From Massilia arenae (lineage in GTDB: Bacteria > Pseudomonadota > Gammaproteobacteria > Burkholderiales > Burkholderiaceae_D): a stretch of DNA of 64,000 nt. Position numbers and translations under genes: made by a program. The stretch spans positions 99,345 to 163,344 of the forward strand of contig NZ_VPFD01000009.1 in NCBI RefSeq assembly GCF_008014745.1. Direction: 5' to 3'. Shown here piece after piece: positions 46,894 through 57,328 of this stretch; position 1 is the stretch's first letter; each line of letters opens with the position of its first letter. Below the pieces are notes generated by a model. The model saw only the letters and a list, made by a program, of their open reading frames with translations, ran no database searches and was not told the DNA's origin.

Positions 46894-47619
46894 TTACCAG
46901 AACTGCCAGCCTCCGGTATGCACCACCCAGACTCCCAGCAATCCATTGGTGATAGCGTGAGCCAGTATCGGCGACCACAGCTTGCGGTGCCGCATATACA
47001 ACATTCCATAGGCGACGCCGGCCATGATGCCCGCCAGCCAAAGATGGTGTTCGAATCCGAACAACAGGCATGGAATCACGAAAGCCCTGAAGCCGATACG
47101 CGCGGGATCAAGCGACATGAAATCGGACTGCTCGACCCATCGCATCAAGAAAGAGCGCCAGAACAGTTCTTCCATCACGGGGACGATCAGGGCGGCGCCG
47201 GCGATGCGGATCGCCACCAGCAGCCAGTCGATCTGGCCATGCGTGCGCGGGTCGTAGCCGGGCGCGCTGCCGATCGTCATCCAGGGAGCATCGAGATTGA
47301 CCCACAAGACCAGCACCACGATGCCGGCGGCGCTGGCGACCAGCACCTGCCTGGGCGACAGCGCGAAGCGGTGCAGCTCGTCATAAGCGCGCCAGAAGGC
47401 GGCCAGGAGCGCCAGCACGGCGCCGACCTGGACCGGATACAGCCAGCGCAGCTCGGCGCGGCTGTATCCGAAGCGCTCGAGCACGTCGCCAAGGACGATG
47501 AAGAAAATATAGGTGCCGAAAGGCAGGATCCGCACCCAGGCGGCGCGGTTGAGGAAGGGCTCGCCGGCCGCGAGCGCAGCCGGTGGAGGGGCGGCATGTG
47601 AATCGTCGTGTTCGCTCAT
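46894..47619 (-). CDS. CAAX-protease-related (CPBP) intramembrane metalloprotease
   Basis: Membrane protein of 241 residues with about eight helices. CPBP/Rce1 motifs are intact: Glu-Glu in PVMEELFWRSFLMRWVE, His pair in LLFGFEHHLWLAGIMAGVAY, and His-Asn in ILAHAITNGLLGVWVV. This exosortase-associated subfamily often accompanies XrtB polysaccharide loci, but the substrate is unknown. It may be the first gene of the eps transcript. The downstream epsL starts 36 bases on. Confidence 0.88.
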   Translation of the reverse strand: MSEHDDSHAAPPPAALAAGEPFLNRAAWVRILPFGTYIFFIVLGDVLERFGYSRAELRWLYPVQVGAVLALLAAFWRAYDELHRFALSPRQVLVASAAGIVVLVLWVNLDAPWMTIGSAPGYDPRTHGQIDWLLVAIRIAGAALIVPVMEELFWRSFLMRWVEQSDFMSLDPARIGFRAFVIPCLLFGFEHHLWLAGIMAGVAYGMLYMRHRKLWSPILAHAITNGLLGVWVVHTGGWQFW

Positions 47620-47649
47620 CGATGCCGTCCCTTCGTTCTTGAGCCCCGC

Positions 47650-49566
47650 TTACTCGCCCCTGGCGCGCGCCTCGATACGTTCCCAACGGTCGAGCGCGTC
47701 GAGCAGCAGGTCTTCGATTTCGGCAAAGCGCGCATTGATGCGCTTGGCGTCAGCCGGATTCGTCTTGTAGAAGTCCGGCGCGTTCAATTGCTGGGTGATC
47801 GCGGACTGTTCGTCTTCGAGCGAAGCGATCAGCTGCGGCAATTCTTCGAGCTCGCGCTGTTCCTTGTAGCTGAGCTTGACCTTCTTGGCCGCGCCCGGGG
47901 CCGGCGCTTCTTCCACCTTGGCGGCGCTGGCCTTGGCCACGCCCGGCGCCGGCGCCTGGAACGCCGGGGCCGCTGCCTTGACGCGCTCCCAGTCAGTATA
48001 GCCGCCGACGAATTCGCGCCACTTGCCGCCTCCCTCGGCCACGATGACCTGGGTCACGACATTGTCCAGGAAGGTACGGTCGTGGCTGACGAGGAAGACG
48101 GTGCCGGTGTATTCCTCCAGCAATTCCTCCAGCAGTTCGAGGGTGTCGATGTCGAGGTCGTTGGTCGGTTCATCGAGCACCAGGCAGTTGGCCGGCTTGG
48201 CGAACAGACGAGCCAGCAGCAGACGGTTGCGCTCGCCGCCCGAGAGCGACTTGACCGGCGAACGCGCGCGCTCCGGCGAGAACAGGAAGTCGTTCAGGTA
48301 GGTCATCACGTGCTTGCGCTGGCCATTGATCTCGACCCAGTCGCTGCCGGGCGCGATGGTGTCGGCCAGGCTCGCCTCTTCGTTGAGCTGGGTGCGCATC
48401 TGGTCGAAATAGGCGACGTTCAGCTTGGTGCCCAGACGCACGCTGCCGCTGTCGGCCGATTCCTCACCCAGGATGATCTTGAGCAGGGTCGTCTTGCCGG
48501 CGCCGTTCGGCCCGATCAGGCCGACCTTGTCGCCGCGCATGAGGGTGCCGGTAAACCCGTCGACGATGACCTTGTCGCCGTAGCGCTTCGACACGCCTTC
48601 CAGGTCGGCGACGATCTTGCCCGAGCGTTCGCCGGTGGCGACGTCGAGCTTGATCTGGCCCTGCTGGTCGCGGCGCGCGGAGCGCTGCAGGCGCAGCGCT
48701 TCCAGGCGCCGCACGCGGCCTTCGTCGCGGGTGCGGCGTGCCTGCACGCCCTTGCGGATCCACACTTCTTCTTGCGCCAGGAATTTATCGAACTTGGCGT
48801 TCTCGACTTCCTCGTTGGCCAGCAGCTCGCGCTTGCGTTCCTGGTACGTCGTGAAATTGCCCGGGAACGAGAGCAGCTTGCCGCGGTCGAGTTCGATGAT
48901 ACGGGTGGCGACGTTGTCCAGGAAGCTACGGTCGTGGGTGATGAACAGGATCGAGCCGCGGAATTCGCGCAGCAAGCTCTCCAGCCACTTGATCGAGGTA
49001 AAGTCCAGGTGGTTGGTCGGTTCATCGAGCAGCAGCACGTCCGGCGCCGACACCAGGGCCACAGCCAGCGCCACGCGCTTTTGCATACCGCCGGACAGGG
49101 TGCCCATCTTCGCGTCGCCGGACAGGTTCAGGCGACCCAGCGTGGTCTCGACCTTGTTCGCCAGGTTCCAGCCGTCGGTGGCGTCCAGTTTGGTCTGCAG
49201 CACGTGCATGCGCTCCATCAGCGCATCGTCGTCGCCCTGGCCAAATTTGCCGGTGAGTTCTTCATATTCGGTCAGCATCGCCTGCTGGTCGCCCATGCCG
49301 AGCGCGACCACGTCGAACACGGTCATCTGCGGGTCGAATACCGGTTCCTGTTCCACATAGGCGATGCTCACGCCCTGTTGCATGACCAGGAGGCCGTCGT
49401 CGAGTTTCGAGCGGCCCGAGATGATCTTCAGTAGCGAGGATTTGCCGGTGCCGTTACGGCCGATGAGACCGACGCGTTCGCCGGATTCCAGCGAAAAGTC
49501 TGCGTGGTCGAGCAGCGGGACATGGCCGAAGGCCAGTTGTGCGGAAGATAGGGAGATGACTGCCAT
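47650..49566 (-). CDS. uup: ABC-F ATPase Uup
   Basis: Ribosome-associated or DNA-linked ABC-F protein of 638 residues with two ATPase domains and no membrane part. Walker A motifs are GRNGTGKSSLLK and GPNGAGKTTLLK, signatures LSGGMQKRV and LSGGERNRLLLA, Walker B VLLLDEPTNHLD and CLVLDEPTNDLD. A linker of charged helices (ERKRELLANEEVENAKFDKF) joins the domains. The C-terminal coiled coil (LSYKEQRELEELPQLIASLE) is the Uup-type tail. It is on the same strand as the CAAX gene with 30 bases between them, so read-through into the eps operon is possible. Confidence 0.93.
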   Translation of the reverse strand: MAVISLSSAQLAFGHVPLLDHADFSLESGERVGLIGRNGTGKSSLLKIISGRSKLDDGLLVMQQGVSIAYVEQEPVFDPQMTVFDVVALGMGDQQAMLTEYEELTGKFGQGDDDALMERMHVLQTKLDATDGWNLANKVETTLGRLNLSGDAKMGTLSGGMQKRVALAVALVSAPDVLLLDEPTNHLDFTSIKWLESLLREFRGSILFITHDRSFLDNVATRIIELDRGKLLSFPGNFTTYQERKRELLANEEVENAKFDKFLAQEEVWIRKGVQARRTRDEGRVRRLEALRLQRSARRDQQGQIKLDVATGERSGKIVADLEGVSKRYGDKVIVDGFTGTLMRGDKVGLIGPNGAGKTTLLKIILGEESADSGSVRLGTKLNVAYFDQMRTQLNEEASLADTIAPGSDWVEINGQRKHVMTYLNDFLFSPERARSPVKSLSGGERNRLLLARLFAKPANCLVLDEPTNDLDIDTLELLEELLEEYTGTVFLVSHDRTFLDNVVTQVIVAEGGGKWREFVGGYTDWERVKAAAPAFQAPAPGVAKASAAKVEEAPAPGAAKKVKLSYKEQRELEELPQLIASLEDEQSAITQQLNAPDFYKTNPADAKRINARFAEIEDLLLDALDRWERIEARARGE

Positions 49567-49622
49567 GATCGGTATGCGGCCCGCTGCCGGGCAAAAGCAT
49601 GAGTTGATTGAATAAGGCGCAC

Positions 49623-49654
49623 ATTGTACCGACTGGACGCGCGCCCGACGTCAA
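49623..49654 (-). promoter_or_regulatory. Weak candidate promoter for uup
   Basis: On the minus strand TTGACG (49654-49649) and TACAAT (49628-49623) fit the sigma-70 hexamers well, but the 20-base spacer is long. The uup start is 57 bases downstream. Confidence 0.35.
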
Positions 49655-49691
49655 TTCTCACATATTCTGGGGAAACTGCTGGAAGGAAGGA

Positions 49692-49766
49692 TGGTATCGC
49701 CAGCAGGAATCGAACCTGCATCTAACCCTTAGGAGGGGCTTGTACTATCCATTGTACGATGGCGAC
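49692..49766 (-). tRNA. tRNA-Arg(CCT)
   Basis: A full cloverleaf folds on the minus strand. The acceptor stem is GTCGCCA with TGGCGAT (one G-U at the end), and the anticodon loop CTCCTAA gives anticodon CCT. The T-arm is GCAGG-TTCGATT-CCTGC, followed by discriminator A and an encoded CCA. It decodes the rare AGG arginine codon. It lies between uup and the MarR gene and has its own promoter. Confidence 0.95.
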
Positions 49767-49777
49767 ACGCGACGCGA

Positions 49778-49806
49778 ATTGTACCAGCGCCGGGACGGCC
49801 TGTCAG
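49778..49806 (-). promoter_or_regulatory. Promoter of tRNA-Arg
   Basis: On the minus strand CTGACA (49806-49801), a 17-base spacer and TACAAT (49783-49778) form a near-consensus sigma-70 promoter. Transcription would begin about 5 bases before the tRNA. Confidence 0.75.
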
Positions 49807-49824
49807 TTCCGTAATGCAAGAGCG

Positions 49825-50343
49825 CTAGTCGCTGTCCTCCACCCGCAGCTTGCGCTTCATGGTCGACAACAAGGCAATCATCTGAGCCTTGTCCTCTCCC
49901 GGCATATCCGCCAGCATCTCCTCGATCCAGCGCTCATGCACCGCCGCCATCTCGGCAAAGGCCTTTCGTCCCGCCTCCGTCAGCTTGACCGCCGACGCCC
50001 GCCTGTCCTTCGCATCCTGCACCCGCATCACCAGCTCCTCGCGCTCCAGCTGGTCGGTAATCCCGGTGATATTGCCACCGGTGACCATCATGCGCCGGGA
50101 CAGCTCGCCCATGCGCAGGCCGTCCGGATGGCGCTCCAGCTGCGCCATCAAATCAAAGCGCGGCAAGGTGATCCCGAAGGTGGTGCGCAGGCGGCTGCGG
50201 ATCTCGTTCTCGATCCGCGTCGTGCACGACAGCATGCGCAGCCACAGCCGCAGCGACTGGTGATGTTCGTCCGTCAGGCGGCTTTCCAGGTCCAGGTCGG
50301 CCGTACCATCGTCGGCAACCTCTTTGCGCCTGTCGTCATCCAT
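49825..50343 (-). CDS. MarR-family transcriptional regulator
   Basis: Winged-helix DNA-binding protein of 172 residues. TTFGITLPRFDLMAQLERHP begins the wHTH; LRMGELSRRMMVTGGNITGI is the recognition-helix region and VMRVQDAKDRRASAVKLTEAGR the wing. Start at 50343 with GAGGAG five bases upstream. It starts eight bases after the stop of the acyl-CoA ligase gene, so it is probably its co-transcribed, possibly ligand-responsive regulator. Confidence 0.9.
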   Translation of the reverse strand: MDDDRRKEVADDGTADLDLESRLTDEHHQSLRLWLRMLSCTTRIENEIRSRLRTTFGITLPRFDLMAQLERHPDGLRMGELSRRMMVTGGNITGITDQLEREELVMRVQDAKDRRASAVKLTEAGRKAFAEMAAVHERWIEEMLADMPGEDKAQMIALLSTMKRKLRVEDSD

Positions 50344-50351
50344 GCAACTCC

Positions 50352-51980
50352 TCAAACCGCTTCAGTGCGTAATTTAAACCGCTGCAGTTTACCGGTTTCG
50401 GTGCGCGGCAGTTGTTCCTTGAATAGAATTGCGCGCGGGTATTTATACGGAGCGATCTGGCCCTTCACGAATTCCTGCAGCTCGTGTGCCAATTCCTCGG
50501 TGCCCACGTGGCTGCTACGCAACACGACGTGGGCCTCGACCACCTGCCCGCGTTCGGGATCACTGCGTCCCACCACCGCGCATTCGGCCACCGCCGGATG
50601 GTGCAGCAGCGCTTCTTCCACCTCGGCGCCGGCGATGTTGTAGCCGGCCGAGATGATCATGTCGTCGGTGCGCGAGCGGTAATAGAAATAGCCGTCGTCG
50701 TCCATCTCGTAGGCGTCGCCAGTCAGGTTCCAGCCATCCTGGACATAGTCGTGCTGGCGCTCGTCGGCCAGGTAGCGGCAGCCGGTTGGCCCCTTCACCG
50801 CCAGCCGGCCGATCACGCCCGGCCCCACGCGCCGGCCCTGAGCATCGAGGATGCAGGCCTGGTAGCCCGGTACCGGCTTGCCGGTGGCGCCTGGCCGGAC
50901 GTCGCCGCCCGCGCTCGAGATGAAGATGTGCAGCAGCTCGGTCGCGCCGATGCCGTCGATCATGACCAGCCCGGTCGCCGCCTGCCAGGCCTCGCGCGTC
51001 GCCACCGGCAGCGCCTCGCCGGCCGACACGCTGGCGCGCAGGCTATCGAGCCTGAACCGTCCTGCCTGGGCCGCCATCTGCCGGTAGAAGGTAGGCGCCG
51101 TGAAGCACACCGTGGCGCGGTGTTCCGCGATCGCGCCCAGCAGGGCTTCGGGCGTGAGCTTCTCGATCAGCACCCCGGCCGCCCCCACCCGCAGCGGGAA
51201 CAGCAGCAGCCCGCCCAGGCCGAAGGTGAAGGCCAGCGGCGGCGTGCCGATGAAGACGTCGTCGGCCTGCGCGTGCAGGACGTGGCGCGGGAAGCAGTCG
51301 CAGATCGCCAGCACGTCGCGCTGGAAGTGCATGGTCCCTTTCGGCACGCCGGTGGTGCCGGAGGTGAAGCTGATCAGGCAGACGTCGTCGGCCGCCGTGT
51401 CGGCCGCCGCGAACGGCGCGTCGTGGCGCGCCATGCGTTGTTCGAGACAATCGGCGACCGGGGCGTCGAATACCAGCACCGGCACAGCCAGGCCCAGCGC
51501 CTCGACCTCGCCCACCAGGCCGCCCGCGCACAGCACCGCGTTGATGCGCGCCTTGTCGGCGATGGCGCCCAGTTCGCGCGCGCGCAGCAGCGGCATGGTC
51601 GGCACCGCGATGCAGCCGGCCTTGATCACGCCCAGGATGCAGGCTGCCATCGTCGGGCAGTTGGCGCCGCGCACCAGCACCCGGTTGCCGGTGGCCAGGC
51701 CCAGGTCGTGGCGCAGCACGTGGGCGATGCGGTCGACCCGCGCCAGGAGCTCGGCATAACTCAACCGCTCGCGCGCGCCGATCAGCGCCGTGCGCCCGCC
51801 CCAGCCGCGCCTGACGGCGCCGTCGAGCAGTTCGGCGACGCAGTTCAGGCGCTGCGGGTAATGCAGTTCGGGCAGGTCGAAGCGGAATTCGGGCCAAGCG
51901 TGCGGCGGCGGCAGGCTGGCGCGGGCAAAGCCATCCGTGTGGCCGGACGGGGACAGGGTTGCGAAGGTGGCGTCGTTCAT
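50352..51980 (-). CDS. Aromatic/acyl-CoA ligase (benzoate- or 2-aminobenzoate-CoA-ligase-like)
   Basis: Adenylate-forming enzyme of 542 residues that makes acyl-CoA thioesters. ISFTSGTTGVPKGTMHFQRD is the ATP P-loop region, FIGTPPLAFTFGLGG and DGIGATELLHIFISS the adenylate-binding motifs. DGWNLTGDAYEMDDDGYFYY, RTDDMIISAGYNIAGAEVEE and the C-terminal Lys in LPRTETGKLQRFKLR are all present. The pattern HIFIS and the proline-rich N-terminus (LPPPHAWPEF) resemble benzoate and 2-aminobenzoate-CoA ligases, but the true substrate is an inference. It is the first gene of a pair with MarR. Confidence 0.88.
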   Translation of the reverse strand: MNDATFATLSPSGHTDGFARASLPPPHAWPEFRFDLPELHYPQRLNCVAELLDGAVRRGWGGRTALIGARERLSYAELLARVDRIAHVLRHDLGLATGNRVLVRGANCPTMAACILGVIKAGCIAVPTMPLLRARELGAIADKARINAVLCAGGLVGEVEALGLAVPVLVFDAPVADCLEQRMARHDAPFAAADTAADDVCLISFTSGTTGVPKGTMHFQRDVLAICDCFPRHVLHAQADDVFIGTPPLAFTFGLGGLLLFPLRVGAAGVLIEKLTPEALLGAIAEHRATVCFTAPTFYRQMAAQAGRFRLDSLRASVSAGEALPVATREAWQAATGLVMIDGIGATELLHIFISSAGGDVRPGATGKPVPGYQACILDAQGRRVGPGVIGRLAVKGPTGCRYLADERQHDYVQDGWNLTGDAYEMDDDGYFYYRSRTDDMIISAGYNIAGAEVEEALLHHPAVAECAVVGRSDPERGQVVEAHVVLRSSHVGTEELAHELQEFVKGQIAPYKYPRAILFKEQLPRTETGKLQRFKLRTEAV

Positions 51981-52124
51981 GAAGAGTCCCGGCTGCGTGA
52001 AACAAGGCGACGAGAATAAGCGCTCAAGCAACAATCCAGGAATACTTTAAATCTAAAGCAATCCATCGGCAAGCGGATTCGTGAGGCCGGCTTGCGCCCG
52101 CTCGCAAGGTATGCACCTACCCGC

Positions 52125-52817
52125 TCAGCCACGCGCCGCGCGCTCGGCCTGGCGCGCCACCGCGGCGCTGGCGCTGGCCAGCGCCAGCGCCACTTCCTGC
52201 GGTGCTGACTGCGGGGCTGCGGCCGCTTTCGCCAGCGCCGCGGCGGCGCCGTACAGGCCCAGCGTCTTGCATCCTTCGCGCAGGCGGTTCAGGCGCGCCC
52301 CCATGCCCTCGTCGCCGGGTGGCGGCTCGTGCATGGCCGCCTGCAACTGGCGCGCCAGTCCGTCGAGATACAGGCGCAGGCGCGCCCCATCGATGCCGAG
52401 CCGGCGCGCGACCTCGTGCGGCGCTTCGTCAGGGGGTACTTCTTCGCCCTTTGCAGGAAACAGGCGTTCGAACTGGCCGCGCACGTCTTCCTGGCGGAAC
52501 GGCTTGACGATGTAGCCGCTGGCGCCCAGGGCCGCCGCTTCGTCGAGCGTCGCGCCGTCGGACGCGGCCGAGACCAGCACGAAGGGCAGCGCGGCCGTCG
52601 CGGCATCCGCGCGCAGCCGCTGCAGCAGCTCGAGGCCGGACAGGTGCGGCATGCGCAGGTCGCAGAACACGATGTCGGGCCGCAGGCCGGCCTCCAGCTG
52701 GCGCCAGGCGTCGGCGCCGTCTTCCGCTTCCAGGATCGCATGGTTGCCGCAGCTGTCGACCAGATGCATCAGCATCATGCGCGCCACGATGTCGTCGTCC
52801 ACTACCAGCACCTTCAT
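52125..52817 (-). CDS. Response regulator with uncharacterised C-terminal helical domain
   Basis: Receiver-domain protein of 230 residues. The REC domain has VLVVDDDIVARMMLMH with acidic pocket Asp7/8/9, phosphoacceptor Asp53 (FCDLRMPHLSG), the conserved Ser (LVSAAS) and Lys in GYIVKPF. The C-terminal half (about 125-230) is alpha-helical, Ala-rich and not a known DNA-binding domain; it contains GMGARLNRLREGCKTLGLYG, which is HPt-like without an obvious active His. It lies 40 bases downstream of the hybrid kinase stop and probably forms a pair with it. GGAGA precedes the ATG. Confidence 0.88.
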   Translation of the reverse strand: MKVLVVDDDIVARMMLMHLVDSCGNHAILEAEDGADAWRQLEAGLRPDIVFCDLRMPHLSGLELLQRLRADAATAALPFVLVSAASDGATLDEAAALGASGYIVKPFRQEDVRGQFERLFPAKGEEVPPDEAPHEVARRLGIDGARLRLYLDGLARQLQAAMHEPPPGDEGMGARLNRLREGCKTLGLYGAAAALAKAAAAPQSAPQEVALALASASAAVARQAERAARG

Positions 52818-52857
52818 TCGCTCTCCGCCTGATCGGTCAAGACATGCATTATAGGTA

Positions 52858-55800
52858 TCAACGCGGCGCGAAGGCATCGAGCAGCGCATGCAGCTGCGGC
52901 AGGCCGGCGCGCAGGCGCGCATGGTCGCCGGCATCGGCCGCCGCTTCCAGTTCGCCGCACAGCATCTCCAGGCCTGGCTCCGCCAGGTGGCCGGCGCTGC
53001 CGCGCAGGCCGTGCAGGATGCGCCCGGCCGCGTCCAGGTCGTCCGCCGCGACCGCGGCCGCCAGCTCGCGGCGGCGGCGCGGCAGGTCGGCGCAGAAGGC
53101 GGCGCGCAGGCGCACCGCCAGCGCCTCGCCATGTGCAGACGTTGCCTGTCCCGCAGGCGCCGCCGCTTCTACCTTGCGCGCGGCCGCCGGTTCGTCGAAG
53201 GTCACCTCGAACATCGCGTCCAGCGCCGCCATCGCCTGCGCACGGCTGTCGAGCGCGCCCTGCGCCGGCATCGGGTCGAGCGCCACGCCGCGCTGCAGCT
53301 GGCGCTCGATCGCGCGCGCCAGCTGGGCGTGCAGCGCCGCCTCGTCGATTGGCTTGGTCAGGAAGGCGTCCATGCCGCAGGCCAGGTAGCGCGTGCGGTC
53401 CTCGTCGGTGGCGTTGGCGGTGAGCGCCACGATCATCACATGCGGATCGATCACCGGCGCGTCCTGCGGGCCGCCGGTGCGGATCAGGCGGGTGGCGCTG
53501 GCGCCGTCCATCTCGGGCATGCGGCCATCCATCAGCACCAGGTCGTAGCGCCGGCGGGCGCAGGCAGTCACCGCCTCCAGGCCATTGTCGACGATGTCGA
53601 TCTCGTGGCCCATCTCCTCGACCATCAGGCGCGCGATGATCTGGTTGGTGGGGAAGTCCTCGGCGCACAGTATCCGCAGGCGATGGCTGTGCGGCGCGCG
53701 CGGCGCGAGTTCCACGCGGGCCGGCTCGACGCCGTCCGGCAGCGGCAGCAGCACGCTGAACACGCTGCCCTTGCCTTCCTGGCTGTTGACGCCGATCGTG
53801 CCCCCCATCAGCTCCACCAGCTGGCGGCAGATCGCCAGACCCAGGCCGGTGCCGCCGTAGCGGCGCGTGGTGGTGGTGTCGGCCTGCTCGAACTTCTGGA
53901 ACAGGCGCGGCAGCGCATCGGCCGGGATGCCGATGCCGGTGTCGCGCACCGTGAAGCGGATCATGTGCATGCCCGGCGGGCGGTCCTGGTCGTCCGGCCG
54001 GCACTCCACCTGCACCGTCACGCTGCCCGACCGGGTGAACTTGAAGGCGTTCCCGATCAGGTTCACCAGCACCTGGCGCACGCGGGTCGGGTCGCCCACC
54101 AAAAAGCGCGGCACGTCGTCGTCGACCTGGACCGAGAAATCCAGGCTGTGGCCCGCGGCCTGCTCCTGGAACAGGCTGGCCACGTTGCGCATCTTCTCGT
54201 GCAGGTCGAAGTCGATGCGCTCGACGGTCAGCTTGCCGGCCTCGATCTTCGAGAAATCGAGCAGGTCGTTGATGATCGCCAGCAGCGCCTCGGCATTGGC
54301 CTGGCCGCGCAGGATCTGCTCGCGCGTGTTGTCCCTGAGCGCCGCGTCGCGCAGCGCGAAGCCCAGCATGCCGATCACGCCGGCCAGCGGGGTGCGCATC
54401 TCGTGGCTCATATTGGCCAGGAACTCGGACTTCTGGCGCGTCGCGTCCTCGGCGCGCTCCTTGGCCTGGCGCAGGACTTCCTCGTTCTCCTGCAGCGCGC
54501 GGTAGGCGCGCGCCAGTTCGTTGCTCTGGTGGCGCCCGCGCCGCTCCTGCTCGCGCAATTCCTGCGTCTGCTGCTCGAGCATGCGGTTCTGCTGCTCCAC
54601 CTGCTCGGTGCGCGCGCTCACCTGGTGCTCCAGCCGCTCCTTGTGGCGGCGCAGGCTCGACAGGCGCACGCGCAGGCCCACGTAGATGGCGCTGCACACC
54701 GCCAGGATCATGCCGATCCGGGCCCACGGCGTGCCCCACGGCGGCGGATCGATGGTCAGGGCCAACGCGGCCACGTCCTCGCTCCAGACGTCGTCCTTGT
54801 TGGCCGCGCGCACCCGGAACACATAGGTGCCGGGATCGAGGTTGGTATAGGTGGCGAAGCGCTGGTCGGCGCCGGCGCTTACCCAGCCCTTGTCGAAGCC
54901 GTCGAGCCGGTAGGCGAACTTGTTGCGCTCGGGCGCGGCGAAGTGCAGCGCGGCGAATTCGAGGGTCAGCACGGCGGCGTCGGCCGGCAGGGTCACGGCG
55001 CTGGCGTTCTCGATCGGTCCCGGCAACAGGCCGGGGTAGGCCTGCTCGACGGGCCGGTTGTAGATCTGCAGGCCGGTGATCACCGGGCGCGGCGCGATGC
55101 GGTTGTCGCGGATCGCGCGCGGGTCGAAGGCGGTGATGCCGTTGAAGCCGCCGAAATACAGGGTCCCATCGGCGGTGCGCAGCACCGAGGCGTCGAAGAA
55201 GGCGCCCTCGGTGATGCCGTCGGCCGCCGTGTAGCTGCGCCAGCGCCCGCTGGCCGGGTCGAAGCTCGAGATGCCGCTCGAGGTGCTGGCCCAGATGCGG
55301 CCATCCTGGTCTTCCACGATCGCCGCCACCGAATCGTCGACCAGGCCGTCTTGCGTGGTGTAGCGGGTGAAGCTGAGCGCGCCGTCGCGTCCCGTCACCA
55401 TCCGGTTCAGGCCTACCGCGGTGCCGATCCAGATGTCGCCGCGGCTGTCTTCCATCAGGTGGTGCACCTCGTCGTGGCTGATGCTGTTGGGGTCGTAGGG
55501 GTCGTGCCTGAAGTGGCGGAACCTGCCGCTGGCGCGGTCGAGCAGGTCGAGGCCGGCGAAGGTGCCGACCCAGAAGCGGCCGTGCCGGTCTTCGAGCATC
55601 GGCCGCGCGATGTCGTCCGACAGGCTGGTGAACTTCGATGGATCGTGGCGGTAGCTTGTGACGGCGCGCGTGACCGGGTCGAGCCGGTGCATGCCGCCGC
55701 GGGTCGTGATCCAGATGGCGCCGGCGCGGTCGAGCAGCATCGAGCGCACGTTGTTGGCGTCGGCGTCGCCCGGCAGCACCTGGCGCTGGAAGCGGCGCGT

Positions 55801-57153
55801 GGCCGGATCGAAGGAGGTGATGCCGGAGCGGCTGCCGATCCACAGCAGGCCGGCGCCGTCGCGCACGATGGCCGCCGCCGGCGCGTCGATCAGGCTGTTG
55901 GGGTCGTCCTTGCGGTGCCGGAATACCTCGGCCTTGCCGGTACGCGGATCGAAGTGGTGCAAGGCGGTGGCCGAGCCGACCCACAGCCGCTGCCCGTCTT
56001 CCAGCAGCGCGCGCACCTTGTTGTCGGCCAACGAGTCGGCCACGCCGGGCCGCGCATTGAGGCGCGCGAAGCCGCCGCTGCCCAGGTCCACGCGCGAGAC
56101 GCCGCCATACCAGGTGCCGGCCCAGAAGGTGCCGACCCGGTCGCGGTACAGGGCCGAGACGTAGTTGTCGACCAGGCTGTGGCGGTCGGTCACGACGTTG
56201 CGGAAGGCGTCGAAGCGCTCGGCCCCGGCGCGCCAGCGCAGCAGGCCGTCGTCGTGGGTGCCGGCCCAGACCGTGGCATCGGGATCCTGGTACAGCGTGG
56301 TGATCCACGATTCTCCGATGCCGTCGGCGGGCCCGAAGCGGCGCAGCTTCCCCGCCTCCGGACCGCGCAGGTCGCGCCGCTCCAGCCCGCCGTAGCGGCC
56401 GATCCAGAGCCGCTGGCCGGCGTCGACCAGCAGCGCGTGCACCGGCCGGGAATTCGGATCATGCGGTACGTCCAGCGTCGAGGGATGGTGTTCGACCGTC
56501 CGGCGGTCGGGGGCCAGGCTGTCCAGGCCCGCCGCGGTGCCGATCCACAGCCGCTTGTCGGCGTCGAGCGCCAGCGCCTGGATGCCGTCGTCGCGCAGGG
56601 TGCGCGCATCGTTCGGCACGTGGTGCCAGACCGTGAACTTGCCGGTGTCGAGATCGAAGTGCTGCAGGCCGTCGGCGGTGCCGATCCACAGCCCGTCCTG
56701 GCCGTCGCCGATCATGGCCTTGATCTGGCGGTTGCCGGTGCCGCGCCGGGTCGGCTCGTGCGGCGCGTACAGGGTAAAGCTGCGGGTGGCCGGATCGTAG
56801 CGATTCAGGCCGCCGTCGGTGCCCAGCCACATGCGGCCGTGGCGGTCCAGGTGCAGCACCCGCACCCAGTTGCTGGACAGGCTGCGCGGGTTGCCGACCT
56901 CGCTGCGGTAGTGCACGAAGCGGTTGCCGTCATAGCGCGACAGGCCGGACTGGGTGCCGAACCACATGAAGCCATCGCGGTCCTGGACGATCGACAGGAC
57001 CGATTCCTGGGCCAGGCCCTGCTGCACCGACAGGTGCTCGAAGCGCAGGGTCGGCTCGGGCGCGGCCGCGCGCAGCGGCGCCGATGCCGCCAGCATGAGC
57101 AGCAAAAAGAATACCGACAGGACGACGAAGAAGAACCGGCGCAGCATGGTCAT
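52858..57153 (-). CDS. Hybrid sensor histidine kinase with two-component-regulator propeller
   Basis: Very large sensor kinase of 1431 residues. After a signal/anchor ([20 protein letters not shown]) comes a periplasmic sensor of repeated WxGT blades such as [28 protein letters not shown] and [13 protein letters not shown], forming Reg_prop beta-propellers. A Y_Y_Y domain ([20 protein letters not shown]), a membrane helix ([18 protein letters not shown]) and a coiled coil follow. The cytoplasmic part has HisKA with His917 ([14 protein letters not shown]), HATPase motifs ([11 protein letters not shown]), a receiver with Asp1209 ([15 protein letters not shown]) and an HPt domain with His1381 ([13 protein letters not shown]). 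All phosphorelay residues are intact. Such architectures in other bacteria often sense carbohydrates. Confidence 0.95.
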   Translation of the reverse strand: MTMLRRFFFVVLSVFFLLLMLAASAPLRAAAPEPTLRFEHLSVQQGLAQESVLSIVQDRDGFMWFGTQSGLSRYDGNRFVHYRSEVGNPRSLSSNWVRVLHLDRHGRMWLGTDGGLNRYDPATRSFTLYAPHEPTRRGTGNRQIKAMIGDGQDGLWIGTADGLQHFDLDTGKFTVWHHVPNDARTLRDDGIQALALDADKRLWIGTAAGLDSLAPDRRTVEHHPSTLDVPHDPNSRPVHALLVDAGQRLWIGRYGGLERRDLRGPEAGKLRRFGPADGIGESWITTLYQDPDATVWAGTHDDGLLRWRAGAERFDAFRNVVTDRHSLVDNYVSALYRDRVGTFWAGTWYGGVSRVDLGSGGFARLNARPGVADSLADNKVRALLEDGQRLWVGSATALHHFDPRTGKAEVFRHRKDDPNSLIDAPAAAIVRDGAGLLWIGSRSGITSFDPATRRFQRQVLPGDADANNVRSMLLDRAGAIWITTRGGMHRLDPVTRAVTSYRHDPSKFTSLSDDIARPMLEDRHGRFWVGTFAGLDLLDRASGRFRHFRHDPYDPNSISHDEVHHLMEDSRGDIWIGTAVGLNRMVTGRDGALSFTRYTTQDGLVDDSVAAIVEDQDGRIWASTSSGISSFDPASGRWRSYTAADGITEGAFFDASVLRTADGTLYFGGFNGITAFDPRAIRDNRIAPRPVITGLQIYNRPVEQAYPGLLPGPIENASAVTLPADAAVLTLEFAALHFAAPERNKFAYRLDGFDKGWVSAGADQRFATYTNLDPGTYVFRVRAANKDDVWSEDVAALALTIDPPPWGTPWARIGMILAVCSAIYVGLRVRLSSLRRHKERLEHQVSARTEQVEQQNRMLEQQTQELREQERRGRHQSNELARAYRALQENEEVLRQAKERAEDATRQKSEFLANMSHEMRTPLAGVIGMLGFALRDAALRDNTREQILRGQANAEALLAIINDLLDFSKIEAGKLTVERIDFDLHEKMRNVASLFQEQAAGHSLDFSVQVDDDVPRFLVGDPTRVRQVLVNLIGNAFKFTRSGSVTVQVECRPDDQDRPPGMHMIRFTVRDTGIGIPADALPRLFQKFEQADTTTTRRYGGTGLGLAICRQLVELMGGTIGVNSQEGKGSVFSVLLPLPDGVEPARVELAPRAPHSHRLRILCAEDFPTNQIIARLMVEEMGHEIDIVDNGLEAVTACARRRYDLVLMDGRMPEMDGASATRLIRTGGPQDAPVIDPHVMIVALTANATDEDRTRYLACGMDAFLTKPIDEAALHAQLARAIERQLQRGVALDPMPAQGALDSRAQAMAALDAMFEVTFDEPAAARKVEAAAPAGQATSAHGEALAVRLRAAFCADLPRRRRELAAAVAADDLDAAGRILHGLRGSAGHLAEPGLEMLCGELEAAADAGDHARLRAGLPQLHALLDAFAPR

Positions 57154-57289
57154 GAGGTACGAATCCCGGCGCGCGCATCGGCGACGCGCCTTCCCGCTCC
57201 CGTCAGGAGCGATCCGGTTTTCTGTTTGCTATCCACGGCGACAGGGTAGCAAACTCTGATTGTCTTGAGGCAAATATGGGACTGAAATC

Positions 57290-57314
57290 GCGACAAATTG
57301 TCTTGATTTGTCGC
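57290..57314. repeat. Inverted repeat between ggt and the sensor kinase gene
   Basis: Perfect arms GCGACAAAT (57290-57298) and ATTTGTCGC (57306-57314), with outer arms GACTGAA (57280-57286) and TTCAGTC (57328-57334). On the minus strand it follows the ggt stop directly, so a weak terminator or operator is possible; no T-run follows. Confidence 0.5.
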
Positions 57315-57328
57315 TTCCCTGTCCCACT

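Noticed and set aside
52888..57249. Plus-strand open frame of 1453 codons antisense to the hybrid sensor kinase
   Set aside because: It mirrors the kinase gene almost exactly, has a composition dominated by Arg/Ala/Gly/His/Gln, and shows no domain. High GC makes long antisense frames common.
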